Source: Streptomyces sp. NK08204
Lineage (GTDB): Bacteria; Actinomycetota; Actinomycetes; Streptomycetales; Streptomycetaceae
Assembly (NCBI RefSeq): GCF_020400585.1
Contig: NZ_JAINVF010000001.1
Span: 310,001 to 374,000 of the forward strand
Reading direction: 5' to 3'
Length of the DNA stretch: 64,000 nt
Under the pieces are notes generated by a model. That model did no database searches. It had not been told where the DNA came from and saw nothing but the letters and a program-made list of their open reading frames with translations. How positions within the stretch are numbered: position 1 is the stretch's first letter; each line of letters begins with the position of its first letter. Position numbers and translations under genes: made by a program. Below are positions 27,388 to 36,433 of the stretch, one piece after another.

Positions 27388-27972
27388 GCCGCTGAGGTTC
27401 CCCCATTCGGCCCGCCGCCACTCCTCGTCCCATTCGGCCAGGCGCCGCCGCATGAGCCAGGTGCGGACCGTCCGTCCCGCGCCCCACACCGTCGCGCCGG
27501 CGGCCGGGGCGGCGAGGGCGCCGGTCAGGGCCGCCTGGACGGTGGCGTCGGTCCCCGTGACGGGGGCGGACACCATATGGCCGGCGTGGTCCGTCCACAC
27601 GGTGAGCCGGGTTCCTTCGCGGGTGCCGGGGAGCGTCTTGGCGAGGTCCGTGTGCGGCGAGCCGTCCGGATCCGTCCAGCGCACGGCGACCCAGACCCGG
27701 CCGTCGTCGTAGCCGGACGCGGCGGCCGGGGTCCTCGCCGCGTCGTCGGTGAGGACGGCGGACACGGCGTGCGCCTGGGCCCGCCGGGCGGCGAGGCCCG
27801 ATTCCGTGGCCTGTGCCGCCGCCGCACCCGCGAGGACGCCGCCGAGGGCGGCGAGAAGCCATGCCGCGAGCACGATCCATGCCTCCACGAGGTCGCTGTG
27901 CCGCCGCAGCGGGTTGCGCCGCCAGCGCCACAGCCGCACCCGCGCCGGAGTCGCGGGAGGTGTCCGTGTCAT
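27376..27972 (-). CDS. Rv1733c-like two-helix membrane protein
   Basis: This 198-residue protein begins with a basic region (RRNPLRRHSDLVEAW), then a transmembrane helix (IVLAAWLLAALGGVLAGAAAA), an extracytoplasmic domain (VAVRWTDPDGSPHTDLAKTL, GTREGTRLTVWTDHAGHMV) and a second helix region before a cytoplasmic tail. The layout and the G-x-R-x-T-V-W-x-D-x-A-G-x-M/L motif match the M. tuberculosis DosR-regulon antigen Rv1733c. Function is unknown. It is convergent with the CBS-BON gene at 26669. Confidence 0.8.
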   Translation of the reverse strand: MTRTPPATPARVRLWRWRRNPLRRHSDLVEAWIVLAAWLLAALGGVLAGAAAAQATESGLAARRAQAHAVSAVLTDDAARTPAAASGYDDGRVWVAVRWTDPDGSPHTDLAKTLPGTREGTRLTVWTDHAGHMVSAPVTGTDATVQAALTGALAAPAAGATVWGAGRTVRTWLMRRRLAEWDEEWRRAEWGNLSGGKG

Positions 27973-28020
27973 CGGTCGCCGCCTCTTCCCGTCCTCTCGC
28001 TGCCGTCCTCGCGCACTCCT

Positions 28021-28072
28021 GTCGTCTCGGGCCGTCGTCTCGGGCCGTCGTCTCGGGCCGTCGTCTCGCTGC
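28021..28072. repeat. Short tandem repeat, 13-bp unit
   Basis: GTCGTCTCGGGCC is repeated three times (28021-28059), with a fourth diverged copy up to 28072. It fills the gap between two minus-strand genes. Confidence 0.9.
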
Positions 28073-28084
28073 CGTCGGCCGCGG

Positions 28085-28795
28085 TCAGGCGGAGGCCGTG
28101 CGCTCCGGACCCGGCTGGTCCTCCTCCGGCAGGTCCGGGTCGAGATCGGGGTGCCGGCGGGGTCCGGTCAGGGCGCTGCGGACGTCCACGACGCCCGGTA
28201 CGGTCCGCGTCAGGAGAAGGGCGAGCGGTACGAGCCTGGTGTCGTCGACACGGCCGGCGAGCGTGACGACCCCGTCGCACACCTCGACGCCCACGGGCAC
28301 CAGGCCCGTGCCGAAGAGGCGTACGACGACCTCACGCCGTACCTCCTCGGCGATGTCCTCGTCGTCGCGCAGGAAGACCTTCAGCAGGTCGGAGCGGCTG
28401 ACGATGCCCTTCAGCGTGCCGTCGTCGCCGACGACCGGCAGCCGCTTGACCCGGTTGCGGGCCATGAGGCGTGCGGCGTGGGCGAGGGTGGCCCCGGGCT
28501 GCACCGTGACGGCCGGGGCGGTCATCAGGTCCTCGACGGTCACCGCGTCGGCCTTGCGGACGTCCGCGAGGTGCGCCTGGCCGTGGCGGCCCAGGTCGCC
28601 CTCGCGGTACTCCTCCTTGGGCAGCAGGTCCGCCTCGGAGACGACACCGACGACGTGCCCGCCGCCGTCCAGCACCGGGAGGGCGCTGACGCGCCACTCC
28701 TTCATGGTCTTCACGATGTCCTTGAAGACCACGTCCGGGCGGACTGCGACGACCGTACGGGTCATCACGTCGTTCACGGTCGGAGTACCGTCCAT
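28085..28795 (-). CDS. CBS-BON protein
   Basis: This 236-residue protein has two CBS domains (VNDVMTRTVVAVRPDVVFKDIV, HVVGVVSEADLLPKEEYREG; VKRLPVVGDDGTLKGIVSRSDLLKVFL), a BON-like domain (VGVEVCDGVVTLAGRVDDTR) and an acidic Pro-rich tail. ATG 28795 follows GGAGG. A box lies 71 bp upstream. It is a close paralogue of the genes at 26669 and 40268. Confidence 0.92.
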   Translation of the reverse strand: MDGTPTVNDVMTRTVVAVRPDVVFKDIVKTMKEWRVSALPVLDGGGHVVGVVSEADLLPKEEYREGDLGRHGQAHLADVRKADAVTVEDLMTAPAVTVQPGATLAHAARLMARNRVKRLPVVGDDGTLKGIVSRSDLLKVFLRDDEDIAEEVRREVVVRLFGTGLVPVGVEVCDGVVTLAGRVDDTRLVPLALLLTRTVPGVVDVRSALTGPRRHPDLDPDLPEEDQPGPERTASA

Positions 28796-28865
28796 GGCGT
28801 CCTCCAGAGACTCGGATCCGTGCTGCGACACCTTCAGCCTGCGGCCGGCGACGGGTGCGGGGCAT

Positions 28866-28879
28866 GGGCCGAGTGGCCC
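28866..28879. promoter_or_regulatory. DosR/OsdR-like box before CBS-BON gene
   Basis: GGGCCGAGTGGCCC matches the core exactly. It lies between the start of the CBS-BON gene and the end of the kinase gene. Confidence 0.65.
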
Positions 28880-28931
28880 GTCCCCGGGCCCCCCGAGGAC
28901 GGGTCCGGCCGGGAGTTCCGGCACGTCCGGT

Positions 28932-30680
28932 TCACTGTCCCGGCGCCGGACCCGACGGCCGCGTCGCGGGCAACGGGACCCGCCACTGCAGTGTGGCGCC
29001 GCCGCCGTCCGGGCTGGACACGGTCAGCCGGCCGCCGAGTTGTTCCGCCCGCTCGGCCATGTTCCGCAGCCCGCTGCGGCGGCCCCCGGGCGGCATGCCC
29101 ACGCCGTTGTCCGACACGGTGAGGGCCGCTTCCCGCCCGTCCGTGGTCAGGGCGATGTGTGCGCGGTCCGCGCGGGCGTGCCGGGCGATGTTGGTGAGGG
29201 CCTCGGAGAGCACGGCGACGACGTGGTCGGCGATCTCGCGCGGCACGTCGGTGTCGACCAGGCCCTCCATGCGCAGGCTAGGGGCGAACCCCAGCACGGG
29301 GGCGGCCTCGTCGACGACGCCGACGACACGCGCCCGCAGTCCGCCGCCGGCGACGCCCTCGCGCGCCCGCAGGCCGAAGATGGCCGACCTGATGATCTTG
29401 ATGGTCTCGTCCAGGTCGTCCACGGCCCGCAGGACCCGCTCGGAGGCTTCCGGGTGGTCGATGAAGCGGCTCGCGCTCTGCAGCGTCATCCCGGTGGCGA
29501 ACAGCCGCTGGATCGCCAGGTCGTGCAGGTCCCGGGCGATCCGGTCACGGTCCTGGAGCACCGCGATCCGCTCGGCGTCCTGCCGGCGGTCGGCCAGTTC
29601 CATCGCGATCGCGGCCTGCGCGGCGAAGCCCTGCAGCATCTCGGTCTCCCTCTCCGAGAACACCGGCCGGCCGGTCTCCCGCGCCAGCAGGACCACGCCC
29701 CGGGTGCCGCCCTGCGCCGTGCCGATGGGGACGGCGACGGCGGGGCCGAGCCCGGCGAACCGCGGGGATTGCGAGGAGATGCGCGGGTCGTGGATGACGT
29801 CGTCGCTGGCGACCGGGGCCGCTGCCGCGTACGCCAGTCCCATCAGGCTCTCGTGCAGGGGCAGCACCAGCCCGCGGTGTGCCTCGGCGTGCAGGCCGAC
29901 GGCGATCTCCACGGTGAGCGACTTGGTGTCCGTCACAGGCATTGCGACCGCCACCAGCGCCGAGCCGGTGATCTCCCGGGCCCGTTCGGCGATCAGGTCC
30001 AGCGCCTCGGCGCGGGCGCTGCCGGACATCAGGCTGTGCGTGATGTCGGCGTTCGCCCGCAGCCAGCGTTCGCGCAGCCGGGAGTCCTCGTACAGGCGGG
30101 CGTTGTCGATGGCCACGCCGGCGGCCACGGCCAGCGTGGACAGGACCGACTCGTCCTCCTCGTCGAACTCCGCGCCATCGCGTTTCTCGGTCAGGTACAG
30201 GTTGCCGAACACCTGGTCGCGGACCCGGATCGGGACCCCGAGGAAGCTGTTCATGGGCGGGTGGTGGGGCGGGAAGCCGTACGAGGCCGGATGGTGCGAC
30301 AGCTTCGCGAGGCGAAGCGGCTGCGGGTGGCGGATCAGTTCACCGAGGATGCCGTGCCCCTCGGGGTAGGGGCCGATCACGGCGACGTCCTCGTCGCTCA
30401 CGCCGACGGTGTGGAAGGCGGAAAGGGTCTGGCCGTCCGGCCCGATGACGCCGAGCGCGGCATACTCCGCGTCCACGAGCACCGCCGCCGTGTGCACGAT
30501 GGCGCCCAGGGCGTGCTCCAGGTCCAGCTCCCGGCCGACGACGAGCACCGCCTCCAGCAGGCTGCGCACCCGGTCCCGGGTGCCGCGTGCCGCGTCGATC
30601 CGGGCCTGCAGCTCCTCCAGCAGTTCGTCGAGCTTGAGCTGCGGCAGTCGTACGTGAGGGTCCTCGGGGCTGGTCACCAC
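28932..30680 (-). CDS. Second DosS/DosT-like two-GAF sensor histidine kinase
   Basis: This 582-residue protein shares its architecture with the kinase at 1942: GAF-A, GAF-B, HisKA_3 (DRIARDLHDLAIQRLF) and GHKL ATPase (SEALTNIARHA, DNGVGMPPGG). GAF-A carries PPHHPPMNSFLGVPIRVRD, with the candidate proximal heme His at about residue 140, and YLTEK like DosT. GTG 30680 is chosen because AGGAGGAG lies 9 nt upstream. No regulator gene is adjacent. It is divergent from ppdK with a box between, so its expression may be under the same control. Confidence 0.93.
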   Translation of the reverse strand: MVTSPEDPHVRLPQLKLDELLEELQARIDAARGTRDRVRSLLEAVLVVGRELDLEHALGAIVHTAAVLVDAEYAALGVIGPDGQTLSAFHTVGVSDEDVAVIGPYPEGHGILGELIRHPQPLRLAKLSHHPASYGFPPHHPPMNSFLGVPIRVRDQVFGNLYLTEKRDGAEFDEEDESVLSTLAVAAGVAIDNARLYEDSRLRERWLRANADITHSLMSGSARAEALDLIAERAREITGSALVAVAMPVTDTKSLTVEIAVGLHAEAHRGLVLPLHESLMGLAYAAAAPVASDDVIHDPRISSQSPRFAGLGPAVAVPIGTAQGGTRGVVLLARETGRPVFSERETEMLQGFAAQAAIAMELADRRQDAERIAVLQDRDRIARDLHDLAIQRLFATGMTLQSASRFIDHPEASERVLRAVDDLDETIKIIRSAIFGLRAREGVAGGGLRARVVGVVDEAAPVLGFAPSLRMEGLVDTDVPREIADHVVAVLSEALTNIARHARADRAHIALTTDGREAALTVSDNGVGMPPGGRRSGLRNMAERAEQLGGRLTVSSPDGGGATLQWRVPLPATRPSGPAPGQ

Positions 30681-30838
30681 GCCACCACGCTCCTCCTGGT
30701 CCCGTCGGCGCGCGGGCGCGGACCCATCGGATCGTTTCGCCTCTACGGTATCGGCCCCCGGCGCAACGCGGTACTCCACCGCGGTGGCCGGCGGCCATGG
30801 GGCCCGCGCACCGCCATGGTGGCACAGCCGCGCGTTCG

Positions 30839-30852
30839 GGGCCGGTCGGCCC
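30839..30852. promoter_or_regulatory. DosR/OsdR-like box in the kinase/ppdK divergent promoter
   Basis: GGGCCGGTCGGCCC is an exact core match, identical to the copy at 10069. Weaker half-matches follow at about 30867 and 30888, again in steps near 21 bp. Confidence 0.65.
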
Positions 30853-30949
30853 ACCCCCGGGGGACCGAGAGCACCTGCCCGGGCGGTCCTGTCCCGGCGG
30901 ACGCTGGAGGGATGACCGGGAGCGGACCACGGAGCCGAGGAGAGGCGTC

Positions 30950-33637
30950 ATGAGCCGTTACGTGTACGACTTCCAGGACGGGGGCCGTGAACTGGCCGGC
31001 CTGCTCGGCGGCAAGGGTGCGAACCTGGCCGAGATGACCCGGCTGGGCCTGCCGGTGCCGCCGGGGTTCATCGTCACCACCGAGGCCTGTCGTGCCTTCC
31101 TGGCCACCGGCGAGGAACCGGAGGGCATGTCGGCAGAGGTCTCCCGGCACCTGTCGGCGCTGGAGAGGACCGCCGGCCGGCGGCTCGGTCAGGCCGACGA
31201 CCCGCTGCTGGTGTCCGTCCGCTCCGGGGCACGCTTCTCCATGCCCGGCATGATGGAGACCGTCCTCGACATCGGCCTGAACGACGCCTCCGTGCTCGGC
31301 CTGGCGAAGGCGTCCGGCAGCGAGCGCTTCGCCTGGGACTCCTACCGCCGGCTGGTGCAGATGTACGGCAGCACGGTCATGGGCGTCGACCCTGCCCTGT
31401 TCGACGAGGCGATGACCCTGTTCAAGGAGGCCCGCGAGGCCCCGGACGACCTGCGTCTGGACGCGAGCGACCTCGCCTGGCTGGTGGAGACGTACAAGCG
31501 CCTGATCCGCGACGAGACCGGGGACGACTTCCCGCAGTCCCCCGCCCAGCAGCTGCAGCAGGCGGTCCTCGCCGTGTTCCGGTCCTGGAACGCCGAGCGG
31601 GCCCGCCTGTACCGGCGGCGCGAGCACATCCCGGACGACCTGGGCACCGCGGTCACGGTGCAGCGCATGGTGTTCGGCAACCTGGGCGCGGACTCGGGCA
31701 GCGGTGTCGCCTTCACCCGCGACCCGGCCACCGGGCGACCGGGCCTGTACGGCGACTACCTGCCGAACGCGCAGGGCGAGGACGTCGTCTCGGGCGTGCG
31801 GGACGCGGTGCCGCTCGCCGAGCTGGCCCGGCTGGACTCCCACTCGTACCAGCGTCTGCGTGATCACGCGCAGACGCTGGAGCGCCACTACCGGGACCTG
31901 TGCGACATCGAGTTCACCATCGAGCGCGGCACCCTGTGGATGCTGCAGACCCGGGTGGGCAAGCGCACTGCTCAGGCCGCGTTCGCGATCGCCGCCGAGC
32001 TGGCCGAGGAGGGACTGATCACGGCCGACGAGGCGCTGGCGCGGGTCAGCGGTGACGGGCTGGCGCGGCTGATGTTCCCCCGCTTCGACGCCGGCGCCAC
32101 CGGCGAGCCGCTCGCGCACGGCGTGCCGGCCTCGCCGGGCGCCGCGGTGGGCGCGGCCGTCTTCGACTCCGCGGAGGCCGTACGCAGGGCCGCGGACGGC
32201 GAGCGGGTGGTGCTCGTGCGGGAGGAGACCACCCCCGACGACCTGCCCGGCATGGTCGCCGCGCAGGCGGTGCTGACCGGCCGGGGCGGCAAGACCAGCC
32301 ACGCGGCCGTGGTCGCCCGCGGCATGGGCAAGGTCTGCGTCTGCGGTGCGCAGGACATCACCGTCAGCACGCAGGCCCGGCGCTTCACCACCCGGGACGG
32401 CACGGTCGTCGACGAGGGCACGGTCATCTCGGTGGACGGCTCCAGCGGTGACGTGTACGCGGGCGCGGTGCCGTTGGTCCCGTCGGCGGCCGTTCGCTAT
32501 CTGGAGACCGGAGAACAGGCGGACAGCGCGGTCGCCGCGATCGCCCGCGCCCTGGAGCACGCCGACCATGTCCGGCGGCTGGAGGTGCGGGCGAATGCCG
32601 ACACCCCCGAGGACGCCGCGCGGGCCCGGCGGTTCGGAGCGCAGGGCATCGGGCTGTGCCGCACCGAGCACATGTTCCTCGGCGAGCGGCGCAGGCTGGT
32701 CGAGGAGATGATCCTGGCCCGCACGGACGCCGGGCGTGACCGGGCGCTGGCGGCGCTTCTGCCGCTCCAGCGGCGGGACTTCGCGGGCATCCTCCAGGCG
32801 ATGGACGGGCTGCCGGTCACCATCCGGCTCCTGGATCCGCCGCTGCACGAGTTCCTGCCGGACCGTACCGGACTGGCCGTGCGCATCGCGGCGGCCGAGG
32901 CCGCCGGCGGCACGCCGGACGGGCACGACGTGGAGGTGCTCGACGCCGTGAACCGGATGCACGAGGAGAACCCGATGCTCGGCCTGCGCGGCGTACGGCT
33001 CGGGCTCGTGGTGCCGGGCCTGGTCGCCATGCAGGTGCGGGCGATCGCCGAGGCGGTCGTCGAGCGCACGCGGGCGGGCGGCACGCCGCGCGCGGAGATC
33101 ATGGTGCCGCTCGTCGGAGCCGTCGAGGAACTGCGGCTCGCCCGCGAGGAGGTGGCACGGGTCCTGGCCGAGGTCGGTGAGGAGACCGGTGTCGCCGTCG
33201 GCTGCCCCGTCGGCACGATGATCGAGCTGCCGCGGGCGGCGCTGACGGCGGGCCGGATCGCCGAGCAGGCCGAGTTCTTCTCCTTCGGGACCAACGACCT
33301 CACCCAGACGACCTGGGGTTTCTCCCGCGACGACGTCGAGGCCGCGTTCTTCTCCGCCTACCTCGACAAGGGCGTGTTCGCCGCCTCGCCGTTCGAGACG
33401 CTCGACCGGGAGGGGGTGGGCCGGCTGGTCCGTGTCGCCGTCGAGGAGGGCCGGGCCGCCCGCCCGGATCTGGAGACCGGCGTCTGCGGCGAGCACGGCG
33501 GCGATCCGGAGTCGATCCACTTCTTCCACGACGTCGGACTGGACTACGTCTCCTGCTCGCCGTTCCGGGTGCCGGTGGCCCGTCTGGAGGCCGGCCGGGC
33601 CACCCTGGTGGGGGTCGAGGGCGGCGACAGCAGATGA
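30950..33637 (+). CDS. ppdK: Pyruvate, phosphate dikinase
   Basis: This 895-residue enzyme has the N-terminal nucleotide-binding domain (LLGGKGANLAEMTRLGLPVPPGF, SVRSGARFSMPGMMETVL), the swivelling phosphohistidine domain with catalytic His 451 in GGKTSHAAVVARGMGK, and the PEP/pyruvate barrel (GLCRTEHMF, GTNDLTQTTWGFSRDD, GVCGEHGGDP). It interconverts pyruvate, ATP and Pi with PEP, AMP and PPi, which allows glycolysis to save ATP by using PPi when energy is short. ATG 30950 follows GAGGAGAGG. PPDK is also part of the S. coelicolor osd region. Confidence 0.96.
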   Translation: MSRYVYDFQDGGRELAGLLGGKGANLAEMTRLGLPVPPGFIVTTEACRAFLATGEEPEGMSAEVSRHLSALERTAGRRLGQADDPLLVSVRSGARFSMPGMMETVLDIGLNDASVLGLAKASGSERFAWDSYRRLVQMYGSTVMGVDPALFDEAMTLFKEAREAPDDLRLDASDLAWLVETYKRLIRDETGDDFPQSPAQQLQQAVLAVFRSWNAERARLYRRREHIPDDLGTAVTVQRMVFGNLGADSGSGVAFTRDPATGRPGLYGDYLPNAQGEDVVSGVRDAVPLAELARLDSHSYQRLRDHAQTLERHYRDLCDIEFTIERGTLWMLQTRVGKRTAQAAFAIAAELAEEGLITADEALARVSGDGLARLMFPRFDAGATGEPLAHGVPASPGAAVGAAVFDSAEAVRRAADGERVVLVREETTPDDLPGMVAAQAVLTGRGGKTSHAAVVARGMGKVCVCGAQDITVSTQARRFTTRDGTVVDEGTVISVDGSSGDVYAGAVPLVPSAAVRYLETGEQADSAVAAIARALEHADHVRRLEVRANADTPEDAARARRFGAQGIGLCRTEHMFLGERRRLVEEMILARTDAGRDRALAALLPLQRRDFAGILQAMDGLPVTIRLLDPPLHEFLPDRTGLAVRIAAAEAAGGTPDGHDVEVLDAVNRMHEENPMLGLRGVRLGLVVPGLVAMQVRAIAEAVVERTRAGGTPRAEIMVPLVGAVEELRLAREEVARVLAEVGEETGVAVGCPVGTMIELPRAALTAGRIAEQAEFFSFGTNDLTQTTWGFSRDDVEAAFFSAYLDKGVFAASPFETLDREGVGRLVRVAVEEGRAARPDLETGVCGEHGGDPESIHFFHDVGLDYVSCSPFRVPVARLEAGRATLVGVEGGDSR

Positions 33638-33643
33638 CGCGCG

Positions 33644-33679
33644 GGGACTTCCGGCCCTGTGGCCGGGACCGGTCGGCAC
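33644..33679. promoter_or_regulatory. DosR-type box plus weak second site before PNPOx gene
   Basis: 33644-33657 GGGACTTCCGGCCC has the mycobacterial-style GGGACTT left half. A second, weaker dyad, GGGAC-N5-GGCAC, lies at 33665-33679, about 21 bp on. The start codon is at 33798. Confidence 0.6.
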
Positions 33680-33797
33680 TGGGAGCACCGGCATGCCATG
33701 GCCGAAAGTGAACTCAGGAGCGGCGCCGGTCCCCCGCGGCGTCGCTCCGCCCGCCTCAAGCAACCACCTGGCAACCCACCTGCGAAGAAGCTCCGCC

Positions 33798-34286
33798 ATG
33801 TCCACTGACGACGTCCCGGCGCACCGGCGCATCGACCTCGACCCTGCCGAGGCCCTGCGGCTGCTGGGCAGCGTGCCCCTGGGCAGGATCGTCTTCACCC
33901 GGCAGGCCCTGCCCACGGTCCGCCCGGTCAACCACGTGCTGGACGGCGGCGACATCGTCATCCGCACCCACGAGGGCGCCGCGCTGACCAGCCAGGCCCG
34001 GCAGTCCGAGGACACCGGTGTCGTCGTCGCCTACGAGGCGGACGCCATCGACCCGGACACGCACCTCGGCTGGAGCGTGGTGGTCACGGGCTACGCCCGC
34101 CTGGTGACCGACGACGACGAGGTCGCCCGGATCCGGACGATGTTGCACCCCTGGGCGGCCCAGCCGGGCACGGACCACGCGGTACGCATCCATCCCGACC
34201 TGGTCACCGGCGTCCTGCTCACCCGGACGGGTGACGCACCCGAGGACGGCTCAGACGGCCGAGGCTCAGAAGACTCAGACGGCTGA
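33798..34286 (+). CDS. PNPOx-fold protein
   Basis: This 162-residue protein is a paralogue of the one at 4083: EALRLLGSVPLGRIVFTRQALPTVRPVNHVL, GWSVVVTGYARLV and a final VRIHPDLVTGVLL strand. The last 20 residues are acidic and Ser-rich. ATG 33798 is chosen by alignment with the paralogue; its ribosome site is weak, and the longer frame from 33432 overlaps ppdK. A strong terminator follows. Cofactor and substrate are unknown. Confidence 0.85.
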   Translation: MSTDDVPAHRRIDLDPAEALRLLGSVPLGRIVFTRQALPTVRPVNHVLDGGDIVIRTHEGAALTSQARQSEDTGVVVAYEADAIDPDTHLGWSVVVTGYARLVTDDDEVARIRTMLHPWAAQPGTDHAVRIHPDLVTGVLLTRTGDAPEDGSDGRGSEDSDG

Positions 34287-34310
34287 CCGGCCCGCCGCAG
34301 AGAGAACTCA

Positions 34311-34348
34311 GGCGCCGGCGGCACTGTCACTGCAGTGCCGCCGGCGCC
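34311..34348. terminator. Strong bidirectional terminator
   Basis: A perfect 16-bp stem (34311-34326 with 34333-34348) with a 6-nt loop separates the two convergent PNPOx-type genes. Confidence 0.88.
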
Positions 34349-34389
34349 GCCTGACTCGTACCGCTCCCGTGATGTCGTACCGCCCGCGC

Positions 34390-35067
34390 TCACACGGTGA
34401 TCCGGCGTCCCGTCACGATCTGGGGTTCGATGCGCACCCATACGTCACGCACGCCGCCCGTCCAGGGCGTGGTGTGCGCCAGTTCCGTGAACTTGGCCTT
34501 CTCCTGCGGATCCGTCACCGTGTGCGCGGGTCCTCTGACCAGGACGCTCCAGCCCCGGCTGAACGTGTCGTCGATGCGGTCGACCTCGAAGGCGACCTGA
34601 CTGCCCGCGGCCAGGGACGGCGTGGCACCGGGCGCCGTCCGGTAGACGATCGCGCCGTCCACGACGCTGTAGTTGACGGGGACGATCACCGGCCCCGAGG
34701 ACGTCGTGACGGCGAGCCGCCCCACGCCGTGCGTGCCCAGCAGGGCCTGGCACTCGCCGAGGCTCAGCTCCGTGAGCTTCGCCGTACGCGCGGCCGCCGA
34801 GGACCCGGGCGCCTGCTCGACGGCACCGCCGGTCAGCTCGGCCACGCTGGTCTCCAGCGCCGCGGCGAGGCTGCCCAGTACACCCGGGCCGGGCGCGGCA
34901 CCGGGATGCTCCTCCAGATACCTGAGATAGGCCACCGCCACGCCGGCCCGGGCGGCGGCCTCCCCACGGGTCAGCCCCAACTGCCCACGCCGGGCGGCCA
35001 GGCGACGGCCGAGATCGCCCAGGGGAGCGCCGGTCTCCGTGTCGGACGCGGACTGTCCGGTCATCAT
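34390..35067 (-). CDS. XRE helix-turn-helix fused to PNPOx domain
   Basis: This 225-residue protein has an XRE-type helix-turn-helix at about 15-75 (LGRRLAARRGQLGLTRGEAAARAGVAVAYLRYLE) and a PNPOx barrel at about 95-225 (GVGRLAVTTSSGPVIVPVNYSVVDGAIVYRT, SRGWSVLVRGPAHTV, VWVRIEPQIVTGRRITV). The fusion suggests a DNA-binding regulator that senses a flavin, heme or F420 state. ATG 35067 has AAGGG at good spacing. It lies 17 bp after the alcohol dehydrogenase gene, so the two form an operon. Confidence 0.9.
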   Translation of the reverse strand: MMTGQSASDTETGAPLGDLGRRLAARRGQLGLTRGEAAARAGVAVAYLRYLEEHPGAAPGPGVLGSLAAALETSVAELTGGAVEQAPGSSAAARTAKLTELSLGECQALLGTHGVGRLAVTTSSGPVIVPVNYSVVDGAIVYRTAPGATPSLAAGSQVAFEVDRIDDTFSRGWSVLVRGPAHTVTDPQEKAKFTELAHTTPWTGGVRDVWVRIEPQIVTGRRITV

Positions 35068-35083
35068 CGTCACGTCCCTTTCG

Positions 35084-36151
35084 TCAGGCCGTGGGAACGG
35101 CCACCTCCGCGTGCTGCTCCCCGCCGAGGACCACCTTGAGCGCGCCGGTCTCGCCGGCCTTGGAGAAGACCTCGTACGCCTCCTCCATGTGCTCCAGCGG
35201 GAAGGTGTGGGTGACCAGCTGTCCGGTGGGCAGCCGTCCGGCCACCGTCATCCGCAGCAGGGTCGGGGTGGAATAGGTGTCCACCAGCCCGGTCGTGATG
35301 GTCACGTCCTTGATCCACAGCTCTTCGAGATGCAGCGTGGCGGGCCTGCCGTGCACGCCGATGTTGGCCACGTGCCCGCCCGGGCGGACCATGCGGGTGC
35401 ACAGCTCGAAGCTCTCCGGGACGCCGACCGCCTCCATGACCACGTCCGCGCCCAGCCCGTCGGTCAGGTCGGCGACCAGGTCGCAAGCCTCGTCGGCTGC
35501 CGCCACCGCATCGGCGCCCAGGTGCCGGGCCGCCTCCAGCCGGGCCGGCGTGAGGTCCACCGCGATGATCCGCTCGGGTGAGAAGAGCCCTGCCGTGGCG
35601 ATGGCCGCGAGTCCGATGGGCCCGGCACCCACGACGGCGACGGTGTCGCCGGGACGCACGTGCCCGTTGAGGACGCCCACCTCGTAGGAGGTCGGGAAGA
35701 TGTCCGCGAGCAGCACGGCGTCCTCGCTGCGGACGGCGCCGGGCAGCGGGTACGCGGACAGGTCGGCGAAGGGCACGCGGACGTACTCGGCCTGGGTGCC
35801 GTCGACGAGGTGACCGAGGATCCAGCCTCCGCCGCCCCGGCACTGGCCGTAGCTGCCGTCCCGGCAGAAGCGGCACCGCCCGCAGGAGCTGATGCAGGAG
35901 AGCAGCACCCGGTCACCGGGCCTGACGGTGCGCACGTCGCTGCCGGCCTCGACGACCTCACCGACCGCCTCGTGACCGAGCACCGTTCCCGGGCGCACCT
36001 CGGGCACGTCGCCCTTGAGGATGTGCAGGTCCGTGCCGCAGATGCTCACCGCGCCGACCTTCACGATCGCGTCGGTCGGCTCCTTGACGGCCGGGTCCGG
36101 GACGTCCTGCCAGGAGGCCTGCCCGGGACCGTGGAAGACAAAGCCCTTCAT
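35084..36151 (-). CDS. Zinc-dependent alcohol dehydrogenase
   Basis: This 355-residue MDR enzyme has the catalytic zinc site CGTDLHILKG and GHEAVGEV, the structural zinc cysteines in SCGRCRFCRDGSYGQC and the NAD-binding loop VAVVGAGPIGLAAI. It probably reduces an aldehyde or oxidises a secondary alcohol with NAD(H), for example for fermentation-like redox balance in hypoxia. ATG 36151 follows GAGGAG. It shares its upstream region, with two boxes, with the divergent M50 protease gene. Confidence 0.93.
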   Translation of the reverse strand: MKGFVFHGPGQASWQDVPDPAVKEPTDAIVKVGAVSICGTDLHILKGDVPEVRPGTVLGHEAVGEVVEAGSDVRTVRPGDRVLLSCISSCGRCRFCRDGSYGQCRGGGGWILGHLVDGTQAEYVRVPFADLSAYPLPGAVRSEDAVLLADIFPTSYEVGVLNGHVRPGDTVAVVGAGPIGLAAIATAGLFSPERIIAVDLTPARLEAARHLGADAVAAADEACDLVADLTDGLGADVVMEAVGVPESFELCTRMVRPGGHVANIGVHGRPATLHLEELWIKDVTITTGLVDTYSTPTLLRMTVAGRLPTGQLVTHTFPLEHMEEAYEVFSKAGETGALKVVLGGEQHAEVAVPTA

Positions 36152-36292
36152 GACACTCCTCACCCTCGTGGGTCGGTCACGGGCACACGTCCCGGCGCGT
36201 GTACGAGGGGGCGCAGGCCGGGCTCCGGCACAGCGCCGGAGGTGAGGTGCCCCGCACGTTTCAGCTTGTGCGGTGCGCGGGGAGCGCCGCTT

Positions 36293-36337
36293 GGGCCGTA
36301 CGGCCCCCACCCGCGGCCGGACGGTGCCCATCGGCCC
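36293..36337. promoter_or_regulatory. Two boxes between adh and M50 protease genes
   Basis: 36293-36306 GGGCCGTACGGCCC is a perfect 14-bp palindrome. 36324-36337 GTGCCCATCGGCCC has one mismatch. The centres are 31 bp apart, about three helical turns. Confidence 0.7.
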
Positions 36338-36433
36338 CTCCCCGGCGGACGGCCGCCGCCGGACCATGAAGGTGCCGCGGCCTGTGCTGCCGGGCACGGC
36401 GACGGAGCGGTACTCGGAGGTGAGGCGAGGGTG

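Noticed and set aside
30797-30949. Upstream extension of the ppdK frame
   Set aside because: It runs through the palindromic box at 30839; PPDK homologues start at the ATG at 30950, which has a ribosome site.
28085-30953. Long plus-strand frames opposite the CBS-BON and kinase genes
   Set aside because: They are antisense mirrors with Arg/Ser/Pro-rich composition and no family similarity; the minus strand holds clear domains.
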